Notes: generated by a model from the letters alone, not told the origin. Positions 42,875-57,948 are shown, counted from the stretch's first letter. The stretch is 64,000 nucleotides of DNA from Herpetosiphonaceae bacterium (GCA_036374795.1 DASUTC010000279.1:1-64000); one strand, 5' to 3'. Program-made: numbers and translations.

Positions 42875-42926
42875 GTACATCATGCTACCGAATGCCGCGC
42901 GCCGCGTCAAGGGCGGCGGGACGGCG

Positions 42927-43658
42927 TCAGTGGAAGGATAGATTATATTGCTGCTGCCACTCGACGACCGCATGATTGAGCTGCTCGCGCGCCAAGTAGC
43001 CGCAGCGTACCAGGACATCGCCGAGCAGCACGCGGTGGCCTTTGCGCTTCAGATCGGCCTGCTGTGCCAATCCCTGATGCAGTTGAGCGCGCGTGACCAG
43101 CCCACGGCGAACGAGATACTCGCCGATCTGCATCGTGACGCCCTCGGTCGTCGGCAGCGTTTCGATCTGCGTGGCGACGGCAGCCTCAAGCTGCTGAGGC
43201 CGAACGAGCTTCATGCGCAGCAGAACCTCGCCCAGGCGCAGGGGCTTTTTCTTGCGGGCCAGACGAGCCTGCTCCTTGAGCGCCGCATCGAGCTGCTGCT
43301 GCGTGATCACGCGCGCCTCGACCAGCGCCTCGCCGAGCATGTAGCGCCGCTGCGGCGTGGACGGCGGCGGTGCCGCTGTCTGAGGCCGGAGCACGGCGGC
43401 CTCCTCCAGCAGCAAGCGAATGTTGAGCACATCGCGCGCCTCTTGCGCCTGCTTGTGGTGGGGGTTGATCGTGAGCAGATGATCGATACAGCGCAAGGCT
43501 TGCTCGACAGTAGGCATCACATGGCTGAGCCAAAGCCAGGCGGCCTCGTTTCGGGGGTCGTGCTTGAGTACACGGATGAAACAAACCCGCGCCTGCTCTT
43601 TGTCGCCGGCGCGCGTTGCGGCGATACCAGCCTGCAAATCAGCCGTAGCTAGGTCCAT
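42927..43658 (-). CDS. TPR protein with two MshEN/T2SSE_N-like repeats
   Basis: 243 aa. N-terminal TPR-like helices (GIAATRAGDKEQARVCFIRV, then HDPRNEAAWLWLS). A Pro-rich linker is followed by two half-domain repeats of the type II secretion ATPase N-terminus: MLGEALVEARVITQQQLDAA and QIGEYLVRRGLVTRAQLHQG, plus LGEVLLRMKLV and LGDVLVRCGYL. MshEN modules bind c-di-GMP in some ATPases; the binding residues cannot be judged here. No ATPase domain is attached, so it is probably an adaptor. GAGGAG lies 13 nt before the ATG. Confidence 0.75.
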   Translation of the reverse strand: MDLATADLQAGIAATRAGDKEQARVCFIRVLKHDPRNEAAWLWLSHVMPTVEQALRCIDHLLTINPHHKQAQEARDVLNIRLLLEEAAVLRPQTAAPPPSTPQRRYMLGEALVEARVITQQQLDAALKEQARLARKKKPLRLGEVLLRMKLVRPQQLEAAVATQIETLPTTEGVTMQIGEYLVRRGLVTRAQLHQGLAQQADLKRKGHRVLLGDVLVRCGYLAREQLNHAVVEWQQQYNLSFH

Positions 43659-43820
43659 AGGTTAGGACACTCCTCTGGCAGGAGATAGTTGATGAAGATG
43701 ATCTAGTATACTACATAAGGGCCACTCCGTGGAGTCGCGCTGCCGATGGGAGATCCGGCCTACCGGCGATCTGGACCATGCGCCCTTGTTCAGGGCGCGC
43801 AATTGCGTCAAAAAGACGTG

Positions 43821-43829
43821 TGCTATAAT
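43821..43829 (+). promoter_or_regulatory. Extended -10 box
   Basis: TGC-TATAAT, 33 nt before the ATG of the two-gene unit 43862-46561. Confidence 0.55.
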
Positions 43830-43861
43830 GCGCGCGTCGCGCCGAAATAAGGAGCATCGTG

Positions 43862-44977
43862 ATGCCCAGCCACTTCCCCGATGGCTTACCGGCTGTTTTA
43901 CCTGCAACCGTAGCTCAGATCCAGCGTCGTTTACCCGCGCCAGGCGACATCACGGTTCGCGTCGGTAGCCGGATCGAGCCGGACGATCCGATTGGACAGG
44001 CCATCGTGCCACAGTCCGCCGTGTTTGTTGACATCGCCAGCGCGCTAGGGATCGAGGCGCAGGCCGTGCCGCGCGCGATGCGCCGGAAAGTTGGCGAGCG
44101 CGTGGCGCCCCAGCAGGTCTTAGCCAAGCGCCGCCGCCGCAAATGTATGGCGCCCCAGGCAGGCACGCTCAGCGCCGTTGACGCCGAAACCGGCTACGCG
44201 ATCATCACGCCCGATCCGGTTCCCGTCACCTTAACCGCATCGGTGCGCGGCTATGTTGCCGATGTGATGCCCGGACGAAGCGCGCTGATCGAAACACCGG
44301 CGGCGATGATTCAGGGCGTCTTTGGGATCGGCGGCGAACAGTTCGGCGTGCTGCGTCTGCTTGTCACCGATCGCCACGACATCATCACGCCCGACATGAT
44401 CGACGCGCGCAGCGCGTACGCCCTGATCATCGGCGGCGCTGGCATTACCGCCGAGGCGCTGCGTAAAGCGCAGCAGGAGCAGGTGCGCGGCGTGATCGTC
44501 GGCAGCATCGAGCAATCGGAGGTCAGAGCGTTTCTCGGCGGCGCGCTCCCCGACGATTGGTACGCCTACGGGCAGCAGCGGGGCGGCACGCCATCGACGC
44601 CGACCGTCCTCGTCACCGAAGGGTTTGGCGCGCATCCGATGGCCGAGCCGCTCTTCGATCTGCTGACGCGCTACGATCGACAAGAGGCGTTTCTCGACGG
44701 GTGTACCACGCTCTTGCCGCCGCTGCAACGTCCACGGCTGGTAATTCCGCTGCCGCGCTTGCAGGGCGGGCAAGACCCGACACAGCCGCAAGCGCTACGC
44801 GTGGGATCGATCGTGCGGCTGGTGGACGAGCGGCATATGGGCATGATCGGGCGGGTCCAGGCGCTTAGCGCGCAGGGCCAGTTGCCATCCGGCCTGCGCA
44901 CGCCGATCGCGACCGTGCAGGTGAGCGAGGCGGAGCGGATTGTTGTGCCACAAACAGCGATCGAAGTGATTGGTTAA
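43862..44977 (+). CDS. Conserved-looking protein of unknown function with KOW-like end
   Basis: 371 aa. The N-terminal part has RRKCMAPQAGTLSAVDAETG, a barrel-sandwich-like stretch. The middle (LIIGGAGITAEALRKAQQEQ, then GVIVGSIEQSEVRAFLGG) has alternating strands and helices. The C-terminal LRVGSIVRLVDERHMGMIGRV looks like a KOW/SH3-type barrel. No known enzyme motif. AAGGAG lies 7 nt before the ATG at 43862. The sensor kinase starts 3 nt after its stop, so both proteins are produced together. Confidence 0.7.
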   Translation: MPSHFPDGLPAVLPATVAQIQRRLPAPGDITVRVGSRIEPDDPIGQAIVPQSAVFVDIASALGIEAQAVPRAMRRKVGERVAPQQVLAKRRRRKCMAPQAGTLSAVDAETGYAIITPDPVPVTLTASVRGYVADVMPGRSALIETPAAMIQGVFGIGGEQFGVLRLLVTDRHDIITPDMIDARSAYALIIGGAGITAEALRKAQQEQVRGVIVGSIEQSEVRAFLGGALPDDWYAYGQQRGGTPSTPTVLVTEGFGAHPMAEPLFDLLTRYDRQEAFLDGCTTLLPPLQRPRLVIPLPRLQGGQDPTQPQALRVGSIVRLVDERHMGMIGRVQALSAQGQLPSGLRTPIATVQVSEAERIVVPQTAIEVIG

Positions 44978-44980
44978 GGA

Positions 44981-46561
44981 ATGCCAGCCGCACCACCGCA
45001 AACAGCACTGCCTGCATTCGATGTCGAACAGCCACGGATTCTGGTTGTGGATGACGATCCGTTTGTCTGTACGGTGGTGCGCAAAACCCTAAGCCGCGAT
45101 CAGTATCGGGTCGAGACAGTCACCCGTCCAGAGGTCGCGCTGCAACGCCTGGCCGCCGAGCCCTTCGATCTGCTGCTGACCGACATCAGCATGCCCGAAA
45201 TCAACGGATTGGAGCTTGCCGAGCGGGCACGGGCGCAGCACGCCTCGCTGGGCATCGTGGTCATGACCGGCTACGGCTCGTTCGACAACATCAGCCGGGC
45301 CGTGCGTACCGGCATTGCCGACTTCATCACCAAGCCGTTCGACATCGAGGAGCTGCGCCTGACGGTCGCGCGGGCGCTGGAGCGGCAGCGGCTGCAACGC
45401 AACAACGTTCGGCTACAAACGCTTGTCAAGGTCTTTGAGTACAGCCAGACGATCAACAGCACGCTGGACCTCGACGCGCTCTATCACATCGTCATCGATA
45501 TTGTCCGGCGCGAGACGGGCGCAACTGCGGTGATGATCTGGATCGCCGACGAGCAAGATCCCTGCGTCGCGGCCTCCGGCATTGACGCCGATCAGTTGAG
45601 CGCGGTCGAGGATCTGGCCCGGCACGTCTTTGCGACCGCGCAGGTCCCCAGCGCGCAGCACGGCATGCCGATCGCGCCGGGCCGGACCGGCAAAGGGGCG
45701 GTCATGGCGCTGCCGCTGGCCGTTCACGACGAGCGGCTCGGCGTCTTAGTGGCGGCGTATGACGACGGGCAGAAGGCAGCGCTGGCCGAGCTGCTGGCGA
45801 TCATTGCCAATCAAACATCGCTGGCGATCCGCAACGCGCGCCAGTTTGCGGCGCTGCGAGAGCTCGATCATCTCAAGAGCGAATTCATCGGCATCGCATC
45901 GCACGAGCTGCGCACGCCACTCTCGCTTGTGCTGGGCTATAGCTCGCTGCTGCGGCAGTACCTTCAGAGCCACGAGAGCGGCTACTTACAGCAGGTGCTC
46001 AAGGGCGCGCACCGCATCAGCGACATCGTCGACGATCTGGTCAACCTGCGCCAGTCCGATCTCCAGCAGATGACGCTCGATCTGACGGTCTTCGATGTCT
46101 GGGAGATGCTGCGGGAAACCGTCGCGGAGCTACGGGCGCTCGCCAACGAGCGCGAGATCCCACTCCATCTGCAACACCCATCGGAGCCGCTGCTGATCCG
46201 GGCTGATCGCGATAAAATAACCTTAGCGCTGGCGAATCTGGTCGATAATGCGCTGAAGTTTAACAGACCTGGAGGTTCAGTCACGATCATAGGCACGTAC
46301 GCCGCCACCAACCGACGAGAGGTACGAATCGACGTATGCGATACCGGTATCGGCATTACGCAGCGTGATCTGTCGCGGATCTTTGAGCGTTTTTACCAGA
46401 CTGCCCCGTCGATCACCCGCATTCGGAATGGCATGGGCATCGGTCTAGCGATCACCAAAAGCTTCGTCGAAGTGCATGGCGGGCGGGTGCAGGTGGAGAG
46501 CACACCAGGGCGGGGCAGCACCTTCCATGTGTACCTGCCGGTCGCTCCACCGGATGGCTAG
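44981..46561 (+). CDS. Hybrid receiver-GAF-histidine kinase
   Basis: 526 aa, apparently cytoplasmic. Receiver domain 18-135 with VDDDP, phospho-acceptor Asp68 (LLTDISMPE), MTGYG and conserved Lys in TKPFD. A GAF-like domain follows at about 150-295, HisKA with His308 in SHELRTPLS, and HATPase with N box NLVDNALKFN, DTGIGI and GMGIGLAI. The order receiver first, kinase last suggests it is itself controlled by phosphorylation from another kinase. It begins 3 nt after the upstream gene, with TAAGGA abutting the ATG. Confidence 0.93.
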   Translation: MPAAPPQTALPAFDVEQPRILVVDDDPFVCTVVRKTLSRDQYRVETVTRPEVALQRLAAEPFDLLLTDISMPEINGLELAERARAQHASLGIVVMTGYGSFDNISRAVRTGIADFITKPFDIEELRLTVARALERQRLQRNNVRLQTLVKVFEYSQTINSTLDLDALYHIVIDIVRRETGATAVMIWIADEQDPCVAASGIDADQLSAVEDLARHVFATAQVPSAQHGMPIAPGRTGKGAVMALPLAVHDERLGVLVAAYDDGQKAALAELLAIIANQTSLAIRNARQFAALRELDHLKSEFIGIASHELRTPLSLVLGYSSLLRQYLQSHESGYLQQVLKGAHRISDIVDDLVNLRQSDLQQMTLDLTVFDVWEMLRETVAELRALANEREIPLHLQHPSEPLLIRADRDKITLALANLVDNALKFNRPGGSVTIIGTYAATNRREVRIDVCDTGIGITQRDLSRIFERFYQTAPSITRIRNGMGIGLAITKSFVEVHGGRVQVESTPGRGSTFHVYLPVAPPDG

Positions 46562-46591
46562 ACTCCTCCACGTCATTCAATCAGGAGCTAC

Positions 46592-46634
46592 GCGGTGGGC
46601 TGCACGCCTGCGGCAGAGCGGTACCGCCTTTTTT
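46592..46634 (+). terminator. Probable terminator of the kinase unit
   Basis: GCGGT (46592) pairs with ACCGC (46623-46627), with a Cys-rich-loop-like GC hairpin between, followed by CTTTTTTG. Confidence 0.55.
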
Positions 46635-46637
46635 GTG

Positions 46638-46735
46638 TATGTCGTTTCGCGCTAGTGCGGCGTCGGACCTGAGGGATTTGGGGATCTCCCCCAACAGGCT
46701 CCTTAGATTCTGCGCCAGCAGTGCGAAACGACATA
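46638..46735. mobile_element. 98-bp element with 16-bp terminal inverted repeats
   Basis: TATGTCGTTTCGCGCT (46638-46653) and AGTGCGAAACGACATA (46720-46735) match at 15 of 16 positions as inverted repeats. The interior contains a further GC-rich stem. Size, ends and position between transcription units resemble a small non-autonomous element (MITE-like), but no target duplication was identified, so a large regulatory hairpin is equally possible. Confidence 0.4.
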
Positions 46736-46817
46736 TTTCTGGATCGTACCTTGCTGCCGTAGGCTTGGATTCCATGCCTGGCAGCGCCACTACGTAAGTT
46801 TAAGCATAGGTGTGTAC

Positions 46818-47810
46818 ATGATAACTGCCCCGATTATGATTGTGCCCGGTAAAAATGCTGTGTTGCATTATGTGGCCCGGCAGATGGATCGGTTAGATGA
46901 CGTTGTGGTGATGGAGTCTGCCAACCATGCGCTGTGGCAAGCCCGCCAGACACCGCCCCGGATCGTGCTGGCGGATCTTCAACTTGAAGATATGAGCGGC
47001 CTGGAGCTGGCCGAGATTTTGCCTAATTTTGCACCCAATACGCGCATCTTGATCTGCGGCCAGGCCAGTCCTGTCACCTCCGCCGAGGTGCTGGCGGTTG
47101 GCGCCGAGTTCGTCGCGCTCGAAGGCTCGGCGGCACAGGCAGTGCGCGCCGTGTATCAGGCGCTCGACATCGCGCCGCCGCCCGTGCTGCCCACGACGAG
47201 TGAGCTGAAACAGTTGCCGCCCGCGCAGGCTAAAATGCTCAACCTGCCGACCTCACAGCCGCAGGCCGAGCCTGCGCCTGCTGCCGCGCCACAGGCTGCA
47301 CCAAGCGCGACCGTCGAGCCTTCCAGAGCCGCAGCCTCAGCGCCAAAAGAGCCGCCTGCACTGGAGCCGCCTACCGAGCCTGCGCCAGCCGAAGGTTTTG
47401 GCGGCGGCGGCTCGTTGATCATCCGGCCTCAGCAGCTCACGGTGCTGAACAAACTCTTGGAGGTGCTCGCCAAAGAGATCGGCGCGCAATGCGTCCTGCT
47501 CAGCGATCCGGCGGGTATGGTCCTGGTGCAGTGGGGCGCGCTGCCAAGCGTTGTGATGGAGATGACCGGGCCGCTGCTCGCTACCAGCTTCTCGACCGCC
47601 AGCCAGCTTGCGCGGCATTTGCAGGAGCAGGATAGCAACGCCGTGTATATCCATGAGGGCACGCGCTACGACATCTATGCCTTTAACATCAGCTACCGCG
47701 TGATCCTGATCGTTATGTTCGATAAGCACGTCAATCCGGGCAAGCTCGGCACCGTCTGGGTCTATGCCAAGCGCGCCATGAAACAACTGCAACAAATCTT
47801 GAAACTCTGA
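46818..47810 (+). CDS. Receiver-like/Roadblock-LC7 protein
   Basis: 330 aa. Residues 1-115 have the receiver fold with acceptor Asp in IVLADLQLEDMSG, but the usual Lys-Pro after strand 5 is replaced (FVALEGSA), so phosphorylation chemistry may be altered. A Pro/Ala linker (about 120-195) leads to a Roadblock/LC7 domain (QLTVLNKLLEVLAKEIGAQ, then VLLSDPAGMVLVQ). Roadblock domains regulate small GTPases such as MglA in gliding bacteria; no GTPase is adjacent. ATG at 46818 or GTG at 46812. Confidence 0.8.
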   Translation: MITAPIMIVPGKNAVLHYVARQMDRLDDVVVMESANHALWQARQTPPRIVLADLQLEDMSGLELAEILPNFAPNTRILICGQASPVTSAEVLAVGAEFVALEGSAAQAVRAVYQALDIAPPPVLPTTSELKQLPPAQAKMLNLPTSQPQAEPAPAAAPQAAPSATVEPSRAAASAPKEPPALEPPTEPAPAEGFGGGGSLIIRPQQLTVLNKLLEVLAKEIGAQCVLLSDPAGMVLVQWGALPSVVMEMTGPLLATSFSTASQLARHLQEQDSNAVYIHEGTRYDIYAFNISYRVILIVMFDKHVNPGKLGTVWVYAKRAMKQLQQILKL

Positions 47811-47811
47811 T

Positions 47812-47840
47812 TTGCAATTTTTTCACACCTCTGCTATACT
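47812..47840 (+). promoter_or_regulatory. ATP synthase operon promoter
   Basis: TTGCAA (47812-47817), 17 bp, TATACT (47835-47840) with extended TGC. The tRNA-Gly promoter at 60985-61013 uses the same two hexamers and spacing. Confidence 0.7.
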
Positions 47841-47969
47841 CGCCCTAGAAACACTATGTGAGAGATTTCTCGAAGTTCCAAGTACATCGACGCTCGCGAC
47901 CAACCCAATACGGGCTGTGCCACGAGCGTCGTCATTCGAGAAGCTGAAATAGTCGCGAGGAGGCTGGCT

Positions 47970-49265
<1,296 letters not shown>

Positions 49266-49266
<1 letters not shown>

Positions 49267-49329
49267 TGCCGAAAGGCAGGGGGATGCCCCTGGGGCCTGG
49301 GGAGTCCCCAAAGATTCCCCTCTCTGATG
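49266..49329 (+). repeat. GC-rich post-stop element, copy 7, inside the atp operon
   Basis: GTGCCGAAAGGCAGGGGG then GGGGAGTCCCCAAAGATTCC and CTCTGATG, starting at the atpE stop codon. Its own hairpins could tune the ratio of subunit c to the following subunits. Confidence 0.5.
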
Positions 49330-49351
49330 TCGATCGATAGAGGAGCACGAC

Positions 49352-49843
49352 ATGGACAAACTGGGAATTAATCCTAACCTGTTTATTGCACAGTTAATCA
49401 ACTTTGGCATCATCGCCTTCTTTTTGGCCCGCTTCCTGTACCGGCCAGTGCTGAACGCGCTGACAAACCGCCAGGCGGTTATTCGGGAAAGCCTGGAGAA
49501 TGCCGAGCAGGTCAAGCAGCAGGTTGCGCGCGCCCAGCAGGACTACGATGCCCGCTTGAACGAAGCGCGTCAGGAGGCGGCCCGCATTCTGGCGCAGGCC
49601 AACGATCGCGCCAAGACGATGGAGCAAGAGATCATCGTCCAGGCCCGTCAGGAGGCCGAGCGGATTCAAATCGAGGCCAGGCAGCAGGTGCAGCAAGAGC
49701 GCGAGCAGCTCTTGCGCGGCCTGCAATCGCAGCTTGGCAACCTTGTGGTGCAGACGGCCAGCACCGTGGTTGGGCAGGAATTGGATAGCCGTGGGCACGA
49801 CCGGCTCATTCAGAATGCCATTGCCGATCTTGGGAGGCTCTAA
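49352..49843 (+). CDS. atpF: F-type ATP synthase subunit b
   Basis: 163 aa. One N-terminal membrane helix (LFIAQLINFGIIAFFLARFL) is followed by YRPVLNALTNRQAVI and a long charged coiled coil (Ala/Gln/Glu/Arg-rich) to residue 130, the peripheral stalk. GAGGAG lies 6 nt before the ATG. Its stop overlaps the atpH start in TAATG. Confidence 0.95.
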   Translation: MDKLGINPNLFIAQLINFGIIAFFLARFLYRPVLNALTNRQAVIRESLENAEQVKQQVARAQQDYDARLNEARQEAARILAQANDRAKTMEQEIIVQARQEAERIQIEARQQVQQEREQLLRGLQSQLGNLVVQTASTVVGQELDSRGHDRLIQNAIADLGRL

Positions 49844-50199
49844 TGCCTGCCGTTGATCCCGCTGCCACGGCGCGGGCGCTGTACGATGCGCTCGCACAAA
49901 CGCTGCGCGATAGTGGAGCCGAAGATCAGCTCGATGAGGTCGTCAACCAGTTCCTTGAGCTGGCGCGTGGGTCCGGCCCGCGCGAAGCGCTGATTACCAG
50001 CGCGGTGCCGCTCACGCCGGAGCAGCAGACAGGGCTCGTGCAGCAGTTGCAGGCCAAATATAGCAAGGCGCTGGTCATCAAATTTGAGGTTGATCCGGCG
50101 ATCCTGGGCGGCCTGATCGTCCGCGTGGGCGACCGGGTCCTTGATGAGAGCGTCCGCAGCCGACTGATCGCTGTTCAGCAAGGTATGCTCACGAGCTAA
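49843..50199 (+). CDS. atpH: F-type ATP synthase subunit delta, short form
   Basis: 118 aa against about 180 in most bacteria. The C-terminal half is normal: ITSAVPLTPEQQTGLVQQ, then VDPAILGGLIVRVGDRVLDE and SVRSRL. Only about 45 residues precede it, so the N-terminal six-helix domain that caps the alpha subunits is cut to perhaps two helices. Since the frame is intact and TAATG-coupled to atpF, this looks natural rather than broken. Shortened deltas occur in other Chloroflexi. Confidence 0.88.
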   Translation: MPAVDPAATARALYDALAQTLRDSGAEDQLDEVVNQFLELARGSGPREALITSAVPLTPEQQTGLVQQLQAKYSKALVIKFEVDPAILGGLIVRVGDRVLDESVRSRLIAVQQGMLTS

Positions 50200-50212
50200 C
50201 GATACTAATACC

Positions 50213-50320
50213 GAACAGAGAACAAAGAGCGAAGGGGGCAGATACCGGCTCAGCAGAGCACTCGTCGGCAAGGTGCTTGATACGGTGACGCTGTTCCTGG
50301 TTCTTTGTTCTTTGTTTTGC
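50213..50320 (+). repeat. Heptad-repeat spacer before atpA
   Basis: Left block GAACAGA GAACAAA GAGCGAA (50213-50233) and right block TTCTTTG TTCTTTG (50301-50314) are 7-mer arrays in opposite orientation, able to pair. They flank about 65 bp of ordinary spacer between atpH and atpA. Confidence 0.75.
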
Positions 50321-50331
50321 TAGAGGATACT

Positions 50332-51867
<1,536 letters not shown>

Positions 51868-51929
51868 GCGGCAGATGTGGAGCCGATCGGCTCCACACGC
51901 CAACCCTGCTACGTCTTGACGAGGTACAC

Positions 51930-52790
51930 ATGGCATCTTTACGCGAGATTCGCCGCCGCGTGAGGTCGGTCAAGAATGTCGCCAAGATCACCAAAGCGAT
52001 GGAGATGGTTTCGGCGTCGAAGATGCGACGCGCGCAGCGCAACACGCAGGCAACGCGGCCCTACTCCGACCGGATGCGCGATGTCATGGGCGAGCTAACG
52101 GTCCGCGCCGGTCAAACGCTGGCGCATCCGCTCCTGACGCAGCGCACCGACGTACGGCGGATCGGCCTGGTGATCATCACGCCCGACAAGGGCTTGTGCG
52201 GCGCGCTCGTCTCCAACGTGCTCCGCACGGCCAGTCGCTTCATCCTCGATCAGCGCAAGCTCGGTCGTGAGGTCGAGGTGCTGACGGTCGGCAAGAAAGG
52301 CCGCGATTTCGCCGTGCGCACCGGCCTGAAGCTGGTCGCCGAGATCACCGGCCTGGGCGACGCGCCCAGCCTGATCGACATTCTGCCCGTGGCGACCAAT
52401 GTGATCAACAGCTTCAGCGACGGCCACTTCGACGAAGTGTATGTGGTCTTCACGGCGTTCATCAACACGCTGACCCAGCGACCGGAGCGCCGCCGCGTGC
52501 TGCCGATCGAGCCGCCGCAGGAGGCTGCCGAAACGCGCACCGACTACACGTACGAGCCGAGCCAGGAAGAGGTGCTGAACGCGCTTCTGCCGCGCTTCGT
52601 AGAGGTTCAGCTCTATCAGACGATTCTTGAGTCGATCGCCAGCGAGCACTCGGCGCGCATGACCGCTATGCGCAACGCGACCGACAACGCCAAGGAGCTG
52701 GTGCGCGATCTGACGCTCTCGGCCAACAAGGCGCGTCAGGCCGCGATTACCAAAGAGCTTGCGGAGATCTCAGCCGGTAGTTTGCGGTAA
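51930..52790 (+). CDS. atpG: F-type ATP synthase subunit gamma
   Basis: 286 aa central shaft. N-terminal coiled coil [20 protein letters not shown], Rossmann-like domain ([14 protein letters not shown]) and C-terminal helix [20 protein letters not shown] that rotates inside the alpha-beta ring. GAGG lies 6 nt before the ATG. Confidence 0.96.
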   Translation: MASLREIRRRVRSVKNVAKITKAMEMVSASKMRRAQRNTQATRPYSDRMRDVMGELTVRAGQTLAHPLLTQRTDVRRIGLVIITPDKGLCGALVSNVLRTASRFILDQRKLGREVEVLTVGKKGRDFAVRTGLKLVAEITGLGDAPSLIDILPVATNVINSFSDGHFDEVYVVFTAFINTLTQRPERRRVLPIEPPQEAAETRTDYTYEPSQEEVLNALLPRFVEVQLYQTILESIASEHSARMTAMRNATDNAKELVRDLTLSANKARQAAITKELAEISAGSLR

Positions 52791-54377
<1,587 letters not shown>

Positions 54378-54387
54378 TTGACAACGT

Positions 54388-54426
54388 GCCGCCTCCAATG
54401 TCGCGGCTTGGGCATTGGAGGGCGGC
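54388..54426 (+). other. Hairpin between atpD and atpC
   Basis: GCCGCCTCCAATG pairs with CATTGGAGG-CGGC with one bulged base, loop 12 nt, no T-run after it. More likely a processing or stability element than a terminator. Confidence 0.5.
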
Positions 54427-54440
54427 TAAGAGAGGACGCT

Positions 54441-54884
54441 ATGCCTTTTCGCCTCGAAATTGTCACCGCCGAGCGCGTCGTTATGTCCGAAGATGTCGAT
54501 CAGGTCAATGTGCCGGGCGCGGCTGGACGTATGGGCATCCTGGCGCGTCACGAGCCGCTGCTGACCTCGCTGATTCCCGGCGAGCTGTCGATCATCAAGA
54601 ACGGCGAGCGCATCCCGTTTGCGGTATCCGGCGGCTTTATGGAGGTGCTGCCCGATCGGGTGACAATCCTGGCCGATACCGCCGAGCGCGCGGATGAGAT
54701 CGACGAAGCGCGCGCCGAAGCGGCTCGTCGTCGCGCCGAGGAGCTGCTGCACGAGCGACGATCCGAGCAGGAGATGCTGATCGCGGAGGCCCAACTGCGA
54801 CGGGCGATGGTTCGGCTGGCCGTGGCGCGGCTCAAGCGTGGCGGACGCCACACCGGTCCCGGCGGCGTGCTCGGCGAAGATTAG
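54441..54884 (+). CDS. atpC: F-type ATP synthase subunit epsilon
   Basis: 147 aa. Beta sandwich with FRLEIVTAERVVMSEDVDQV, GAAGRMGILARHEPLLTSL and VSGGFMEVLPDRVTILAD, then two helices (DEARAEAARRRAEELL and a basic final helix). It couples rotation to the c-ring and can inhibit hydrolysis. The start at 54441 has GAGGA 5 nt upstream. Last gene of the operon. Confidence 0.95.
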   Translation: MPFRLEIVTAERVVMSEDVDQVNVPGAAGRMGILARHEPLLTSLIPGELSIIKNGERIPFAVSGGFMEVLPDRVTILADTAERADEIDEARAEAARRRAEELLHERRSEQEMLIAEAQLRRAMVRLAVARLKRGGRHTGPGGVLGED

Positions 54885-54924
54885 CGCCGCGATCATTCGG
54901 TTGCAGCGGCGGTACGATGAAGTA

Positions 54925-54933
54925 TGCTACAAT
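54925..54933 (+). promoter_or_regulatory. Extended -10 box of mreB
   Basis: TGC-TACAAT, 125 nt before the GTG start; no convincing -35. Confidence 0.5.
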
Positions 54934-55058
54934 ATCTGCGCTTGACGTAACCCACGTCAGGCGCGTTTCTTTGTTTTCAAACGGCAACGCCGGGAAGTGG
55001 CAGGCCAAACAACCGGCGTCGAACAGGCTGCTTGTAATAGATTGATTGAGGAGTTACG

Positions 55059-56072
55059 GTGGCGCGCAAAATTGGTATCGATCTCGGCACAGCAAATGTT
55101 TTAGTCTATGTCAAAGGCAAAGGCATTGTCCTCAGCGAGCCGTCGGTGGTCGCGCTTTCGACCAAAACCGGACGACCTCGCGCAGTTGGCGTCGACGCGC
55201 TGGAGATGCTAGGCCGCGAGCCCGAAAGTATCGAAGTGATCCGCCCGATGCGCAACGGCGTCATCGCGGACTATATTGTCACCGAGGCGATGCTTCGGCA
55301 CTTTATCCGCAAGGCCAACCAGGGCGCGTTCTCGCGGCCCGGCGTGATGATCTGTATTCCGGCGGGTGTCACCTCGGTAGAGATGCGCGCGGTGCATCAC
55401 GCCGCGATCCAGGCCGGGGCGCATCCCAAGCACACCTACCTGATCCGCGAGCCGCTGGCCGCCGCGATCGGCGCGAACATTCCCACGGCCAAAGCGTCGG
55501 GCAATCTGGTGATCGACATCGGCGGCGGCACCACCGAGGTCGCCGTGATCTCGCTCAACGACATCGTCGTCAGCACCTCGGTGCGGGTTGGCGGGATCAA
55601 GTTCGACGAAGCGATCGCCTCCTACATCAAGCGCAAATACAACGTCGTCATCGGCGAGCGCACGGCAGAGAGTGTCAAAGTCGAGGTCGGATCGGCGCTG
55701 CCGCTCGATTCGCCGCTGCTGATGCAGGTGCGCGGACGGGATCAGGTGGCGGGCCTTCCCCGGACGATTCAGGTCAGCTCGACCGAGATCACCGAGGCGA
55801 TTCAGGAGCCGCTCGAAGCGATCATCAACGCCGTGCGCGCGGTGCTGGTCGAAACGCCGCCGGAGCTGGCATCGGATATTATCGATAAAGGCATGGTCAT
55901 GACCGGCGGCGGCTCGATGCTGCGGCGTATCAATGAGCTGCTGACTGAAGTGACCGGCGTGCCCTGCTATGTCGCCGATCAGCCCGCGAACTGTGTGGCG
56001 ATCGGCACGGGTCTGGCCCTCGAAAACCTCCATATTCTGCGCGATAGCCTGTCTGGTGACGGCGAACTGTAA
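55059..56072 (+). CDS. mreB: Rod shape-determining protein MreB/Mbl
   Basis: 337 aa actin-like ATPase. Phosphate 1 loop [13 protein letters not shown], phosphate 2 [15 protein letters not shown], adenosine loop [15 protein letters not shown] and the MreB-typical [14 protein letters not shown]. Polymerises under the membrane and guides wall synthesis. GTG start with GAGGAG 6 nt upstream. mreC and mreD do not follow, so it stands alone here; it could be the Mbl-type paralogue. Confidence 0.93.
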   Translation: MARKIGIDLGTANVLVYVKGKGIVLSEPSVVALSTKTGRPRAVGVDALEMLGREPESIEVIRPMRNGVIADYIVTEAMLRHFIRKANQGAFSRPGVMICIPAGVTSVEMRAVHHAAIQAGAHPKHTYLIREPLAAAIGANIPTAKASGNLVIDIGGGTTEVAVISLNDIVVSTSVRVGGIKFDEAIASYIKRKYNVVIGERTAESVKVEVGSALPLDSPLLMQVRGRDQVAGLPRTIQVSSTEITEAIQEPLEAIINAVRAVLVETPPELASDIIDKGMVMTGGGSMLRRINELLTEVTGVPCYVADQPANCVAIGTGLALENLHILRDSLSGDGEL

Positions 56073-56214
56073 CGTAACTGACGTGTCGTACATTAAGTGC
56101 CGGGCTGAGCAGGTCCGGGCGCGGGCCTTGCTGCATCAGACGGCGGGGCGCAGCGCTGCGCTCTGGGCACGGCAGCGGTGTACCTGCGGTGCGCAAGGTG
56201 GTACATAGTTGTGA

Positions 56215-56220
56215 TAGAAT
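56215..56220 (+). promoter_or_regulatory. Probable -10 box of pckA
   Basis: TAGAAT, 39 nt before the GTG start. Confidence 0.4.
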
Positions 56221-56259
56221 GAACAACTGGGAACCTATATCCGGTTGAGGAGGAATCCA

Positions 56260-57858
<1,599 letters not shown>

Positions 57859-57904
57859 CGCGGCGCAAGGCCGGGGCTGAAAGATTCCTACGGCGGCGCG
57901 CACA

Positions 57905-57913
57905 TGGTATAAT
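57905..57913 (+). promoter_or_regulatory. Extended -10 box of secG
   Basis: TGG-TATAAT, 35 nt before the ATG. Confidence 0.55.
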
Positions 57914-57948
57914 GTCGCGCAACTGAACTCCTGGGAGCTATTGAATTC

